From CAVHIG01 sp963636105 (lineage in GTDB: Bacteria; Bacillota; Clostridia; Peptostreptococcales; Anaerovoracaceae), in NCBI GenBank assembly GCA_963636105.1, contig CAVHIG010000001.1, positions 11,439 to 75,438 of the forward strand: 64,000 bases of DNA, written 5' to 3'. Under the pieces are notes generated by a model. The model was not told where the DNA came from. It made no database searches and saw only the letters and a program-made list of their open reading frames with translations. The position numbers and the translations under genes are program-made. Each line of letters begins with the position of its first letter. Within the stretch, counting starts at the first letter, position 1. Positions 1 to 8,017 of this stretch are shown piece after piece.

Positions 1-364
1 ATGTGATAAATACCAATGTATATCGCGCCGTAACCCAGGCTACCACCGATGTCATGGCAGGATAATATATCATCGTCAAAAACCAGCCCATCGCGTAGCC
101 GTATCTTTCGCCTACAGCAGCCTCCGCATAATCCACAATGCCATTTACCTTTTCATACTTTGTAGCCATGACCGCAAAGGCCACGATGCAAGCCAGCATG
201 ATGAGGCCGCCGATGATCCAAGCCAGTATACCCTTTGGCATATTGCCCTCGGTCTTCTCCAAAACCGTCTGAGCCTTAAAAAATACACCGCTTCCTATTA
301 CTATGCCGACTACCATAGCAATCGCGGTGAATAGGCCGTATTTCTTTTGTAAGCCTGTCTCCAT
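1..364 (-). CDS. Amino-acid permease, APC family (cut by window edge)
   Basis: The first 121 codons of an inner-membrane amino-acid/cation symporter run off the left edge of the window. The translation begins METGLQKKYGLFTAIAMVVG and continues into IGSGVFF, the helix-1 signature of APC-superfamily permeases (glycine-rich, substrate binding). Two further hydrophobic segments follow at about residues 47-67 and 90-110. The start is the ATG at 364, preceded by GGAGAG about 8 nt upstream. The substrate cannot be assigned from the N-terminus. The gene points away from nifJ's terminator, so it is downstream of nifJ but probably a separate unit. Confidence 0.85.
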   Translation of the reverse strand, partial: METGLQKKYGLFTAIAMVVGIVIGSGVFFKAQTVLEKTEGNMPKGILAWIIGGLIMLACIVAFAVMATKYEKVNGIVDYAEAAVGERYGYAMGWFLTMIYYPAMTSVVAWVTARYTLVFIT

Positions 365-546
365 TTAAAAAACTCTCCTTTTCTTATTCATCATAACATG
401 CACTTAAACTATTAAAATTCTAAAAATTCCACAAATTAGTATATCATACAAGCAAGACTACTTCAAGCCTTCTTTGTCCTCAGGGTCAAAATTCTATGCA
501 CACTTTTATACCTATGCACATTCAGACTGCTTTCTCCTGTCCCTTC

Positions 547-558
547 GCGGAAACGGCG
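547..558 (+). repeat. Dispersed 12-mer GCGGAAACGGCG
   Basis: One of 14 exact copies in this window. Plus-strand copies start at 547, 12748, 14561, 57150 and 62547. Copies seen as the complement (CGCCGTTTCCGC) start at 11631, 15484, 30348, 37671, 37692, 41224, 60895, 61801 and 61822. One-mismatch forms occur at 31538, 37713, 52303 and 61831. By chance a 12-mer would be expected far less than once in 64 kb on both strands. Most copies extend to a 13-mer with a leading T. Confidence 0.9.
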
Positions 559-623
559 CAGCTTTTGCGAGCCCCGCGGTTTCAGGGATTTCCGCAGTTT
601 CCGCAGTGAGCTTACAAAGACGC

Positions 624-652
624 AAAAAGAGCCGCCGAAAACCGGCAGCCCT
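624..652 (-). terminator. Intrinsic terminator of nifJ
   Basis: On the minus strand a 7-bp GC-rich stem (GCTGCCG / CGGCGGC, one G-T pair, loop GTTTT) at 631-650 is followed by CTCTTTTTG. It lies about 70 nt after the nifJ stop codon. The plus strand also reads hairpin then CCTTTTTAT, so it may work both ways. Confidence 0.7.
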
Positions 653-717
653 TTTTATATTTGCTTTATCTGGCCTTGGCCTTTTCTTAGCCTTGACTTT
701 TTTAGCCTTGAGCTATC

Positions 718-3700
718 TTATTCCTCAGCAGCCATCTTCTTGTAGCCTTCAAGTCTCTCCTTCGCTTCCTGCTCGCACTTGTTGAACAGATCCTCTGCGA
801 TATCAGGGAAACCGCGGAGCAATGAGGAGTAACGTACTTCGTCCATGAGGAATTCACGGAAGTTGCCTGTAGGCTCCTTGGAATCGAGGATGAACGGATT
901 CTTTCCTTCTGCCTTGAGCTCAGGGTTGAATCTCCAGGTGTGCCAATATCCGCACTCTACAGCCTTCTTGATTCTCTCCTGTGCGCCGCTCATGCCGCCC
1001 TTGATACCGTGATTGATGCAAGGTGCGTATGCGATGATGAGGGATGGACCGTGGTAGCTTTCAGCTTCCTTGAGAGCCTTTACAAGCTGAGCCTGGTTTG
1101 CGCCCATAGCTACCTGAGCTACGTATACATAACCGTAGGAAGCAGCCATCATGCCGAGATCCTTCTTCTTTGTCTTCATACCGGAAGCAGCAAACTTCGC
1201 TACAGCGCCTGTAGGAGTAGCCTTGGAAGCCTGTCCGCCTGTATTTGAGTATACTTCTGTATCTACTACGAATACATTGATATCCTCGCCGGATGCGAGT
1301 ACATGGTCGAGTCCGCCATAACCGATATCGTATGCCCAGCCGTCTCCACCGAAGATCCACTGTGACTTCTTTACGAGGAGGTCTGCGCTCTCTACGATTG
1401 AATCGCAAAGTGCCTTTGCGTCCGCGCCGTCATAAGCCTTTGCGGCAGCAAGGAATGCGGCAGCTGTAACCTTGGAAGCCTCACCGTCTTCCATTGTATC
1501 GAGCCAAGCCTGAGCTTCAGCCGCGATTACGCCCTTTTCGATAAGAGCCTTTGCTCTCTCTACAACGGCAGCTCTTCTCTGCTTCTGGCCTACGTACATA
1601 CCGAGACCGAATTCCGCATTGTCCTCGAAGAGGGAGTTGCACCATGCAGGACCCTGACCCTTGTCATTCTTTGTATAAGGCATCGACGGAGCGGATGCAC
1701 CCCAAATCGAGGAGCAGCCTGTTGCGTTTGCAACCTGCATTCTGTCTCCGAAGAGCTGAGTGATGAGCTTGATATAAGGAGTCTCACCGCAGCCTGCGCA
1801 TGCGCCTGAGAACTCAAGCAGCGGCTTCTCGAACTGGCTGCCCTTTACAGAGTACTTGTCCAGAGGATTTTCCTTTGTAGGCAGTGACATTGCATAATCC
1901 CAGTTTGCGGCTTCCGCAGTCTGAGTGTGCAGCGGCTTCATTACGAGAGCCTTGTCCTTTGCAGGGCATACCTTTGCGCAGCTTCCGCAGCCGAGGCAAT
2001 CCAGAGGTGATACCTGCATCTTGAACATATACTGATCTACGCCCTTGCCCTTGCCTGCTACAGCGCCGAAGCCTTCCGGAGCCTTTGCAAGCTCATCAGC
2101 TGTGAGTATAACAGGTCTGATAGTAGCATGTGGGCATACATATGAGCACTGGTTGCACTGGATACACTTTGCAGCATCCCATTCAGGAACCATAGCAGCT
2201 ACGCCGCGCTTCTCATAAGCAGCTGTACCCGGATCAAAGTGACCGTCTTCTCTGCCATTGAATGCGCTTACAGGGAGATCATCGCCCTTGCAAGCTGTCA
2301 TAGGTCTTACAACCTTCTTTACAAATTCAGGAGCGTCATCCTCTGCCTTTGGCGCGTCTACAGCGTCAGCCCATGCAGCAGGTACATCGATTTTTACAGC
2401 CTTGTCCACGCCCGCGTCTACAGCAGCGTAGTTCATGTTTACGATCGCGTCGCCCTTCTTTGCGTATGACTTGTGGATAGCTTCCTTCATGTACTTTACA
2501 GCATCCTCGATAGGAATGATGTTTGCGAGCTTGAAGAATGCAGCCTGGAGTACGGAGTTTGTTCTGTTTCCGAGGCCGATCTCACCTGCGATAGCTGTAG
2601 CATCGATTACGTAGAAGTTTACGTGCTTCTTTGCGAGAGCTCTCTTTACATCAGCAGGAAGATTTGCATCCAGCTCTTCTATTGTCTTCCACTCGCAGTT
2701 CAGGAGGAAAGTACCGCCGTCCTTGATATCGCCCAGGATATCATAGAGATGTATATAAGCCTGGTTGTGGCAAGCCACAAAGTCAGCTGTCTTTACAAGA
2801 TATGTAGATCTGATAGGATTCTTGCCGAATCTCAGGTGGGACTGAGTTACGCCGCCGGACTTCTTTGAGTCATAGTGGAAGTAAGCCTGAGCGTACATGT
2901 CAGTGTGGTCACCTATGATCTTGATGGAGTTCTTATTTGCGCCTACAGTACCGTCTGCGCCGAGACCCCAGAACTTGCAGGATACAGTACCCTCACCCGC
3001 TACGTCTACTTCCTCAGGAAGTACGAGTGAGTTGTGTGTAACGTCGTCATTGATACCGATTACGAAGTTGTTCTTCGGATCCTCAGCATTGAGGTTTTCG
3101 TATACAGCCATAATCTGAGCAGGAGTAACGTCCTTTGAACCGAGTCCATAACGTCCGCCTACGATGGAAGCCTGGCGTCCTGCCTTGAAGAATGCAGCGC
3201 AAGTGTCTACATAGAGAGGTTCACCAAAGCCTGTAACTTCCTTTACTCTGTCGAGTACAGCGATCTTCTTTGCTGTCTTTGGAATAGCAGCAAGGAAAGC
3301 GTCTGCCTTGAAAGGTCTGTAGAGGTGAATCTTTACAAGTCCTACCTTTTCGCCCTTTGCAGTCAGATAATCGATAACTTCCTCTGCAGCCTCGCAGATG
3401 GAGCCCATAGCGATTATTACTCTGTCAGCATCAGGTGCGCCATAGTAATTGAATAATTTATAGTCACGGCCGGTCATTTCACTAACCTTTGCCATATATT
3501 CTTCTACGATTTCAGGAAGAGCCTCATAGAACTTATTGCTTGCTTCTCTGCCCTGGAAGTAAATGTCAGGGTTCTGAGCGGTACCTCTGATTACAGGATG
3601 CTCAGGATTGAGAGCGTCAGCTCTGAACTTCGCGAGTGCGTCGTAATCTACGAGCTTTGCGAGCTCATCATAATCTGTACATTCTACCTTCTGGATTTCG

Positions 3701-4236
3701 TGTGATGTTCTGAAACCGTCGAAGAAGTGTACAAATGGTACTCTACCCTTGATTGTGGACAGGTGTGCTACAGCAGCGAGGTCCATAACTTCCTGTACGG
3801 AGTTTGAACATAGCATAGCAAAGCCTGTCTGACGACATGCCATGATATCGGAGTGGTCGCCAAAAATGTTCAGTGCGTGATAAGCAAGAGCTCTCGCACT
3901 TACATGGAATACGCATGGAAGCAGCTCACCTGCGATCTTGTACATATTCGGGATCATCAGGAGCAGACCCTGTGAAGCAGTATATGTAGTAGTGAGTGCG
4001 CCTGTTGAAATTGAACCGTGTACAGCACCTGCGGCACCTGCTTCGGATTCCATCTCAACTACCTTTACAGGCTGTCCAAAGATATTCTTTCTACCGTTTG
4101 CAGCCCATTCGTCTGTCACTTCCGCCATTGGGGAGGACGGAGTGATCGGGAAGATACCGGCTACTTCTGTAAACGCATATGACGTCCATGCAGCGGCGGT
4201 ATTTCCGTCCATTGTCTTCATCAACTTTTTAGTCAT
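718..4236 (-). CDS. nifJ: Pyruvate:ferredoxin (flavodoxin) oxidoreductase
   Basis: Cytoplasmic single-chain PFOR, 1172 residues, the usual length for the fused enzyme. It converts pyruvate and CoA to acetyl-CoA, CO2 and reduced ferredoxin, the central electron source of clostridial fermentation. The N-terminal substrate domain contains GIFPITPSSPMAE. The two [4Fe-4S] motifs of the ferredoxin domain are CIQCNQCSYVCP and CLGCGSCAKVCP, at about residues 690-760. The cysteines of the C-terminal TPP domain include CAGCGET, and the TPP/Mg motif GDGWAYDIGYGG lies near residue 965. The start at 4236 has GGAGGGAAA just upstream. It is monocistronic between its own promoter (4345-4373) and a terminator. 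The Ech hydrogenase operon lies directly upstream on the same strand, matching a pyruvate to ferredoxin to H2 route. Confidence 0.98.
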   Translation of the reverse strand: MTKKLMKTMDGNTAAAWTSYAFTEVAGIFPITPSSPMAEVTDEWAANGRKNIFGQPVKVVEMESEAGAAGAVHGSISTGALTTTYTASQGLLLMIPNMYKIAGELLPCVFHVSARALAYHALNIFGDHSDIMACRQTGFAMLCSNSVQEVMDLAAVAHLSTIKGRVPFVHFFDGFRTSHEIQKVECTDYDELAKLVDYDALAKFRADALNPEHPVIRGTAQNPDIYFQGREASNKFYEALPEIVEEYMAKVSEMTGRDYKLFNYYGAPDADRVIIAMGSICEAAEEVIDYLTAKGEKVGLVKIHLYRPFKADAFLAAIPKTAKKIAVLDRVKEVTGFGEPLYVDTCAAFFKAGRQASIVGGRYGLGSKDVTPAQIMAVYENLNAEDPKNNFVIGINDDVTHNSLVLPEEVDVAGEGTVSCKFWGLGADGTVGANKNSIKIIGDHTDMYAQAYFHYDSKKSGGVTQSHLRFGKNPIRSTYLVKTADFVACHNQAYIHLYDILGDIKDGGTFLLNCEWKTIEELDANLPADVKRALAKKHVNFYVIDATAIAGEIGLGNRTNSVLQAAFFKLANIIPIEDAVKYMKEAIHKSYAKKGDAIVNMNYAAVDAGVDKAVKIDVPAAWADAVDAPKAEDDAPEFVKKVVRPMTACKGDDLPVSAFNGREDGHFDPGTAAYEKRGVAAMVPEWDAAKCIQCNQCSYVCPHATIRPVILTADELAKAPEGFGAVAGKGKGVDQYMFKMQVSPLDCLGCGSCAKVCPAKDKALVMKPLHTQTAEAANWDYAMSLPTKENPLDKYSVKGSQFEKPLLEFSGACAGCGETPYIKLITQLFGDRMQVANATGCSSIWGASAPSMPYTKNDKGQGPAWCNSLFEDNAEFGLGMYVGQKQRRAAVVERAKALIEKGVIAAEAQAWLDTMEDGEASKVTAAAFLAAAKAYDGADAKALCDSIVESADLLVKKSQWIFGGDGWAYDIGYGGLDHVLASGEDINVFVVDTEVYSNTGGQASKATPTGAVAKFAASGMKTKKKDLGMMAASYGYVYVAQVAMGANQAQLVKALKEAESYHGPSLIIAYAPCINHGIKGGMSGAQERIKKAVECGYWHTWRFNPELKAEGKNPFILDSKEPTGNFREFLMDEVRYSSLLRGFPDIAEDLFNKCEQEAKERLEGYKKMAAEE

Positions 4237-4344
4237 TCATTTTCCCTCCATTTTCTATTTTTGAAGGTCACTGCGGGGGCAGCAGCCTTAAAATCATGAA
4301 AAACTTAAAAAAAATTTGTATATTTCTCTAACACATACGTGCAT

Positions 4345-4373
4345 ATTTTATCACAACAGCACAAAACTGTAAA
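4345..4373 (-). promoter_or_regulatory. nifJ promoter
   Basis: Minus-strand TTTACA, 17-nt spacer, TAAAAT (-35 at 4368-4373, -10 at 4345-4350), giving a leader of about 100 nt before the nifJ ATG. Confidence 0.7.
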
Positions 4374-4451
4374 CCTTTAATGCAGGCATTTTCAATGTTT
4401 TTATTTTGGAACATATTATGCCTGTTTGTGCCCGTCCTAAGGCAAAGCACC

Positions 4452-4523
4452 GGCAAACATTGGAGCGGCTCCAATGTTTGCCCTTAATCCCAAAGCGACC
4501 CACGCCGCATGGCGTGAGTCGCT
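4452..4523. other. Two consecutive strong hairpins between echF and nifJ
   Basis: A perfect 15-bp inverted repeat with a single central base (4452-4466 / 4468-4482) lies beside a second 13-bp stem with a 4-nt loop (4494-4506 / 4511-4523, with one wobble pair on the minus strand). Neither has a good T-tract. They sit about 60-130 nt after the echF stop, so they probably end or protect the 3' end of the ech transcript. The rest of 4237-4583 shows only the nifJ promoter and leader. Confidence 0.6.
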
Positions 4524-4583
4524 CTAAAAAGCATATTATACAGCCCGATACAGCCCGCAAAAGCTATATCTAGTATAAGAAGC

Positions 4584-5165
4584 CTACAGTGAAAGGCACT
4601 TCTTCGGACACTTGTCTACACAAGCACCGCAAGATACGCATGTGTCTCTGTCTACTTCCCACTTCTTCTCAGCTCTGTCTACAGTCAAAGCGCCCATAGG
4701 ACAAGTCCTTGCGCAAAGTCCGCAATATACGCAGTTTGCTGTATCGCAGTGGAGACCATCCTCCGCAGGAGCTGCGGCAGCTGCCGCGCCCTCAGCCGGA
4801 GCTGGCTTTGGTGCTGGCTTTGGAGCCTCAGGTATCGAATAAGTATCGCATACCTTCTCAGCGCCCGGAGTAGTATACTCAGGCTTCATAGTGAGGCACT
4901 TCTTTGGACAATTGTCCGCGCAAGCGCTGCACTGTATGCAAGCCATTCTCTCGATGCTCCAGGTTCTGCCTGCTCTATCTACAGTGATAGCGTCAGCAGG
5001 GCATCTCTTTGCGCAGATTCCGCAAAGTATGCACTTGCTCTCGTCCATCTCGATGTGACCTCTTGTCCTCTCCTGCCACTGTCTCGGAATCACAGGATAC
5101 ATGAGAGTAGCCGGCTTATTGAATAAGCTTTTCATTAAAACTTTAGTAATTTTGAATGCTCCCAT
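4584..5165 (-). CDS. echF: Ech hydrogenase polyferredoxin subunit with four [4Fe-4S] motifs
   Basis: Iron-sulfur subunit (NuoI/EchF type) that passes electrons from ferredoxin to the small hydrogenase subunit at the cytoplasmic face of the membrane. It has 193 residues. The first pair of cluster motifs is CILCGICAKRCP and CIQCSACADNCP (residues about 45-90). A Pro/Ala-rich linker follows at about 112-138. The second pair is CVYCGLCARTCP and CVSCGACVDKCP (about 146-188). The family normally carries one pair, so this is a duplicated ferredoxin module. Both halves end in a similar PKKCL motif, consistent with internal duplication. It is the last gene of echABCDEF, 10 nt after echE. A NuoI-like scaffold with a fused ferredoxin is the most economical reading. 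Confidence 0.9.
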   Translation of the reverse strand: MGAFKITKVLMKSLFNKPATLMYPVIPRQWQERTRGHIEMDESKCILCGICAKRCPADAITVDRAGRTWSIERMACIQCSACADNCPKKCLTMKPEYTTPGAEKVCDTYSIPEAPKPAPKPAPAEGAAAAAAPAEDGLHCDTANCVYCGLCARTCPMGALTVDRAEKKWEVDRDTCVSCGACVDKCPKKCLSL

Positions 5166-5175
5166 TTACTCTCAC

Positions 5176-6255
5176 CTACCTTTCCGTACAGCTGATGCAA
5201 GGGTCTATAGTAAGTACCAAAATAGGCACGTCAGCCAGATCGCAACCCTTGAGCATATGTACAAGGGCAGGAATGTTCTGGTTGGTCGGCGTACGTACTC
5301 TCATTCTTGACAAGTGCTTTGTGCCATTGCCCTTTGCATAGAAGAACGCCTCGCCTCTCGGCTGCTCTATTCTGAGTATAAATTCCTTTGTAGGATTTCC
5401 CTTTACAGGTACATCTACAGGACCGTCAGGAATCTGCTCAACTGCCTTTCCAATCAAATCGATGGACTGGAAGAGCTCTCTGATTCTGACAAGCATTCTT
5501 GCGTAGCAGTCACCTGCTGTCTCTACGATAGGCTCAAAGCCGAGCTTATCATATACGCCGATGCCTGTAGTTCTCATATCCTGAACCACGCCGGAGCCTC
5601 TTACAACAGGACCTACCGCGCCGAGCTCCACTGCCTCATCATAGGTCATCGTGCCCACGCCAACTGTTCTGTTCTTTACGGACACGTCAGTTATAAATAC
5701 GTCTGTCAGCTCCTTGATCTCGGCCTTCATAGCCTGCAAGTGGTCTGCAATCTCCTTCAATGTCTCGTTGTCTACGTCTTTTCTTACTCCGCCTACCTTG
5801 CATACAGAGAAGATAACTCTGCCACCTGTAGTCTTTTCAAACATATCGAGTACTTGCTCTCTTACTCTCCAGCAATGCATAAAGAGGGATTCAAATCCGA
5901 AACCGTCTGCCAGAAGTCCGAGCCACAGAAGATGGCTGTGTACTCTGGACAGCTCATGCCAGATAGTTCTGAGATAAAGAGCTCTCTCAGGAACCTCGAT
6001 GTCCATCGTGCCCTCAATAGCCGCGGATGCGCCCCAGCCGTGGCCGAATGAGCAGATACCGCAAATTCTCTCTATAACATATACCATTTCGGTATATTCC
6101 TTTTTTTCCACCAGCTTCTCAAGACCTCTGTGGATAAAGCCGATAGACGGGATTACGTCTACAACTACCTCATCCTCAAGCACGAGGTCAAGATGAATAG
6201 GCTCCGGAAGTACCGGATGCTGAGGTCCGAAAGGAATAATAGTTCTTTTACCCAT
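5176..6255 (-). CDS. echE: Ech hydrogenase large (catalytic) subunit
   Basis: Catalytic subunit of a group 4 membrane-bound [NiFe] hydrogenase, homologous to NuoD; it reduces protons to H2. It has 359 residues. Both nickel-binding cysteine pairs are present: RICGIC near residue 63 (followed by SFGHG) and DPCISC at the extreme C-terminus, only three residues from the end. This makes it a true hydrogenase rather than a complex I-type NuoD, which lacks these cysteines. It also means there is no C-terminal extension to be cleaved by a maturation protease. The ATG is preceded by GGAAGG about 11 nt upstream. It follows echD after 18 nt. No hyp maturation genes lie in the window. Confidence 0.95.
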   Translation of the reverse strand: MGKRTIIPFGPQHPVLPEPIHLDLVLEDEVVVDVIPSIGFIHRGLEKLVEKKEYTEMVYVIERICGICSFGHGWGASAAIEGTMDIEVPERALYLRTIWHELSRVHSHLLWLGLLADGFGFESLFMHCWRVREQVLDMFEKTTGGRVIFSVCKVGGVRKDVDNETLKEIADHLQAMKAEIKELTDVFITDVSVKNRTVGVGTMTYDEAVELGAVGPVVRGSGVVQDMRTTGIGVYDKLGFEPIVETAGDCYARMLVRIRELFQSIDLIGKAVEQIPDGPVDVPVKGNPTKEFILRIEQPRGEAFFYAKGNGTKHLSRMRVRTPTNQNIPALVHMLKGCDLADVPILVLTIDPCISCTER

Positions 6256-6273
6256 GTTTTCTACCTTCCTTTC

Positions 6274-6696
6274 TTACTGTTCTGTAGTATTTTCTTCAGC
6301 AACTGCCGCGGCAGGCTCCTCTGCGGAAACTGCGCAGGCATCCTTGTTCCAAGGAGTCTTCTCAGCGATGCGGAAGAAGTTTCCGCCGTAATCAAGCTCA
6401 GAGTGCTTGAATGTTACGCCGAAGAGGTCGTGCATCTCATTTTCATAGATAAATGCAGACCAGATGATTCCGGTGATACTCATAACCTCAGGATTTACCT
6501 TTGGCAGGCACAGGTGCAGATTGTGCAGCACATGGTCCTTATCAAATGAGTATGTTATCTCAAGATGATCCTCAAGAGTCGTGCAGCAAGCCTGACCCAG
6601 ACGATATCCCTGTTCCTTCAAGGAAGCTACTGTATCCAAGAGATCGGAGGCTTCTACAGTCACAAAGTCCTGTATAAGATATTTCTTCTCATCCAT
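6274..6696 (-). CDS. echD: Ech hydrogenase subunit, NuoC-like
   Basis: Soluble 30-kDa-type subunit of the Ech complex (NuoC family), 140 residues, which helps dock the large and small subunits on the cytoplasmic side. The family-typical segment MHDLFGVTFKHSELDYGGN is visible at about residues 86-105, and the N-terminal half is the usual alpha/beta domain. The tail (AEEPAAAVAEENTTEQ) is Ala/Glu-rich and unlikely to be structured. The ATG begins one base after the echC stop (TAATATG), with GGGGG just upstream, so the two are translationally coupled. NuoC alone does not say hydrogenase or complex I; echE settles that. Confidence 0.9.
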   Translation of the reverse strand: MDEKKYLIQDFVTVEASDLLDTVASLKEQGYRLGQACCTTLEDHLEITYSFDKDHVLHNLHLCLPKVNPEVMSITGIIWSAFIYENEMHDLFGVTFKHSELDYGGNFFRIAEKTPWNKDACAVSAEEPAAAVAEENTTEQ

Positions 6697-6697
6697 A

Positions 6698-7138
6698 TTA
6701 TTCTACCCCCTTCTTGTCCATAGCGGCTCTCTTCTCTGCCAATACTCCAAGACCCTTTACAACGCCGTCGATGATGGCTTCAGGTCTTGCAGCGCAGCCC
6801 GGTACGTATACGTCTACAGGAATTACCTTGTCTACGCCGCCCATGACATTGTAGCAGCTTCTGAAAACTCCGCCAGTATTTGCGCAGATACCTATGGCTA
6901 CTACAACCTTAGGCTCCGGCATTTGCTCGTAAATCTGCTTTACGACATCCTTGTTCTGCTCATTTACGGAGCCTGTTACAAGGAAGATATCAGCATGCTT
7001 TGGATTACCGGTATTGATAATACCAAATCTCTCTACATCGTATACAGGTGTAAGACATGCCAGTACCTCAATGTCACAACCGTTGCAGCTCGAACCGTCG
7101 TAGTGAATGACCCACGGTGATTTTGTTACATATGACAT
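6698..7138 (-). CDS. echC: Ech hydrogenase small subunit, NuoB-like
   Basis: Small [NiFe]-hydrogenase subunit homologous to NuoB; it carries the proximal [4Fe-4S] cluster that feeds electrons to EchE. It has 146 residues. Cluster ligands are visible in CNGCDIEVLAC (residues about 18-28), the conserved GICANTGG near 84, and PGCAARPEA near 113. A strong GGAGGTG site lies about 6 nt before the ATG. The gene fits tightly between echB (12-nt gap) and echD (1-nt gap). Confidence 0.94.
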   Translation of the reverse strand: MSYVTKSPWVIHYDGSSCNGCDIEVLACLTPVYDVERFGIINTGNPKHADIFLVTGSVNEQNKDVVKQIYEQMPEPKVVVAIGICANTGGVFRSCYNVMGGVDKVIPVDVYVPGCAARPEAIIDGVVKGLGVLAEKRAAMDKKGVE

Positions 7139-7150
7139 TTCTACACCTCC

Positions 7151-8017
7151 TTAAGCCATAAAATAGAGTACGCATACATTGACAAAGCCAAGAGTGATAG
7201 CTACACCCCAAGAGCTCTTCAAAGCAACGTCCCACTTCATTCTTGCAAAGTTGTTGTCGATGAGTACTTCAAAGAAGTATGAAAGAAGAGCAACAACAAC
7301 GCCTATTACAGAACCCCATACTGTGCCATTAGCAAAGAAGAGGTAGATTATTCCGAGAAGGAATACGTTTTCATACCAGTGAGCAACCTCAAGGAGGGCA
7401 TAGGTCTTGCCTGAGAACTCAGTCTTGAGACCGCCTACCAATTCCTGGTGCGCATGGTGTGACATTGAAAGGTCGAAAGGTGACTTTCTCAGCTTGATAG
7501 TCATGATAAACAGGAAGCCGAAGAAAATACCGATCATAGGCAGGAATGCCATGTGGTCACCTGAAGCGATCACTGCTACATCAAAGCTGCCTGTATAGAT
7601 ATAGAAGCCAACAGCTGTCAAAAGAACCATAGGCTCATAAGACATCATCTGAAGAAGCTCTCTCTCAGCACCCATCTGTGCGTAAGGTGAATTTGAGGAG
7701 AATGCCGCTACGATGAGGAATACGCTTGCCAGTGTCAATGTGAATATCACGAGGAGCAGATCTCCGCCTGCGAAGAAGAAGCAGCCTGTGATGACCACAA
7801 AGATGAAGAAGCACATTACATAGAAGTCCTGCACTGTATTTACAGTGATTCCTTCTTTCTCAGTCAGCTTCAGTACGTCCCAGTAAGCCTGGAATACGGA
7901 AGGTCCTTTTCTTCCCTGCATCTTTGCGGAGAATACTCTGTCAAGACCGGAGAGGAAGCCACCGATAATCGGAGCAAGGATCAGGTATGCTATTACACCA
8001 ATTATTATTTTTGTCAT
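7151..8017 (-). CDS. echB: Ech hydrogenase membrane subunit, NuoH-like
   Basis: Integral membrane subunit (NuoH family), 288 residues with about eight hydrophobic helices, linking the hydrogenase arm to the ion-translocating arm. The conserved cytoplasmic loop KMQGRKGPSVFQAYWDVLKL is at about residues 32-51, and the acidic loop motif around AERELLQMMSYEP is near residue 120. The start ATG shares one base with the echA stop (TAATG), with GGAGGTG inside the end of echA, so translation is coupled. Confidence 0.95.
   Translation of the reverse strand: MTKIIIGVIAYLILAPIIGGFLSGLDRVFSAKMQGRKGPSVFQAYWDVLKLTEKEGITVNTVQDFYVMCFFIFVVITGCFFFAGGDLLLVIFTLTLASVFLIVAAFSSNSPYAQMGAERELLQMMSYEPMVLLTAVGFYIYTGSFDVAVIASGDHMAFLPMIGIFFGFLFIMTIKLRKSPFDLSMSHHAHQELVGGLKTEFSGKTYALLEVAHWYENVFLLGIIYLFFANGTVWGSVIGVVVALLSYFFEVLIDNNFARMKWDVALKSSWGVAITLGFVNVCVLYFMA

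Larger units (their letters stand above)
365..717. other. Intergenic region between nifJ and the permease
   Basis: I see no convincing gene. A plus-strand frame from 474 to 785 lacks a ribosome binding site and overlaps the nifJ 3' end. The region carries one copy of the dispersed 12-mer (547-558), related TTTCCGCAG repeats at about 589-607, and the nifJ terminator. Confidence 0.6.

Noticed and set aside
474..785. Plus-strand frame of 103 codons
   Set aside because: No start signal, overlaps the nifJ 3' end and its terminator, and consists partly of the dispersed repeat.
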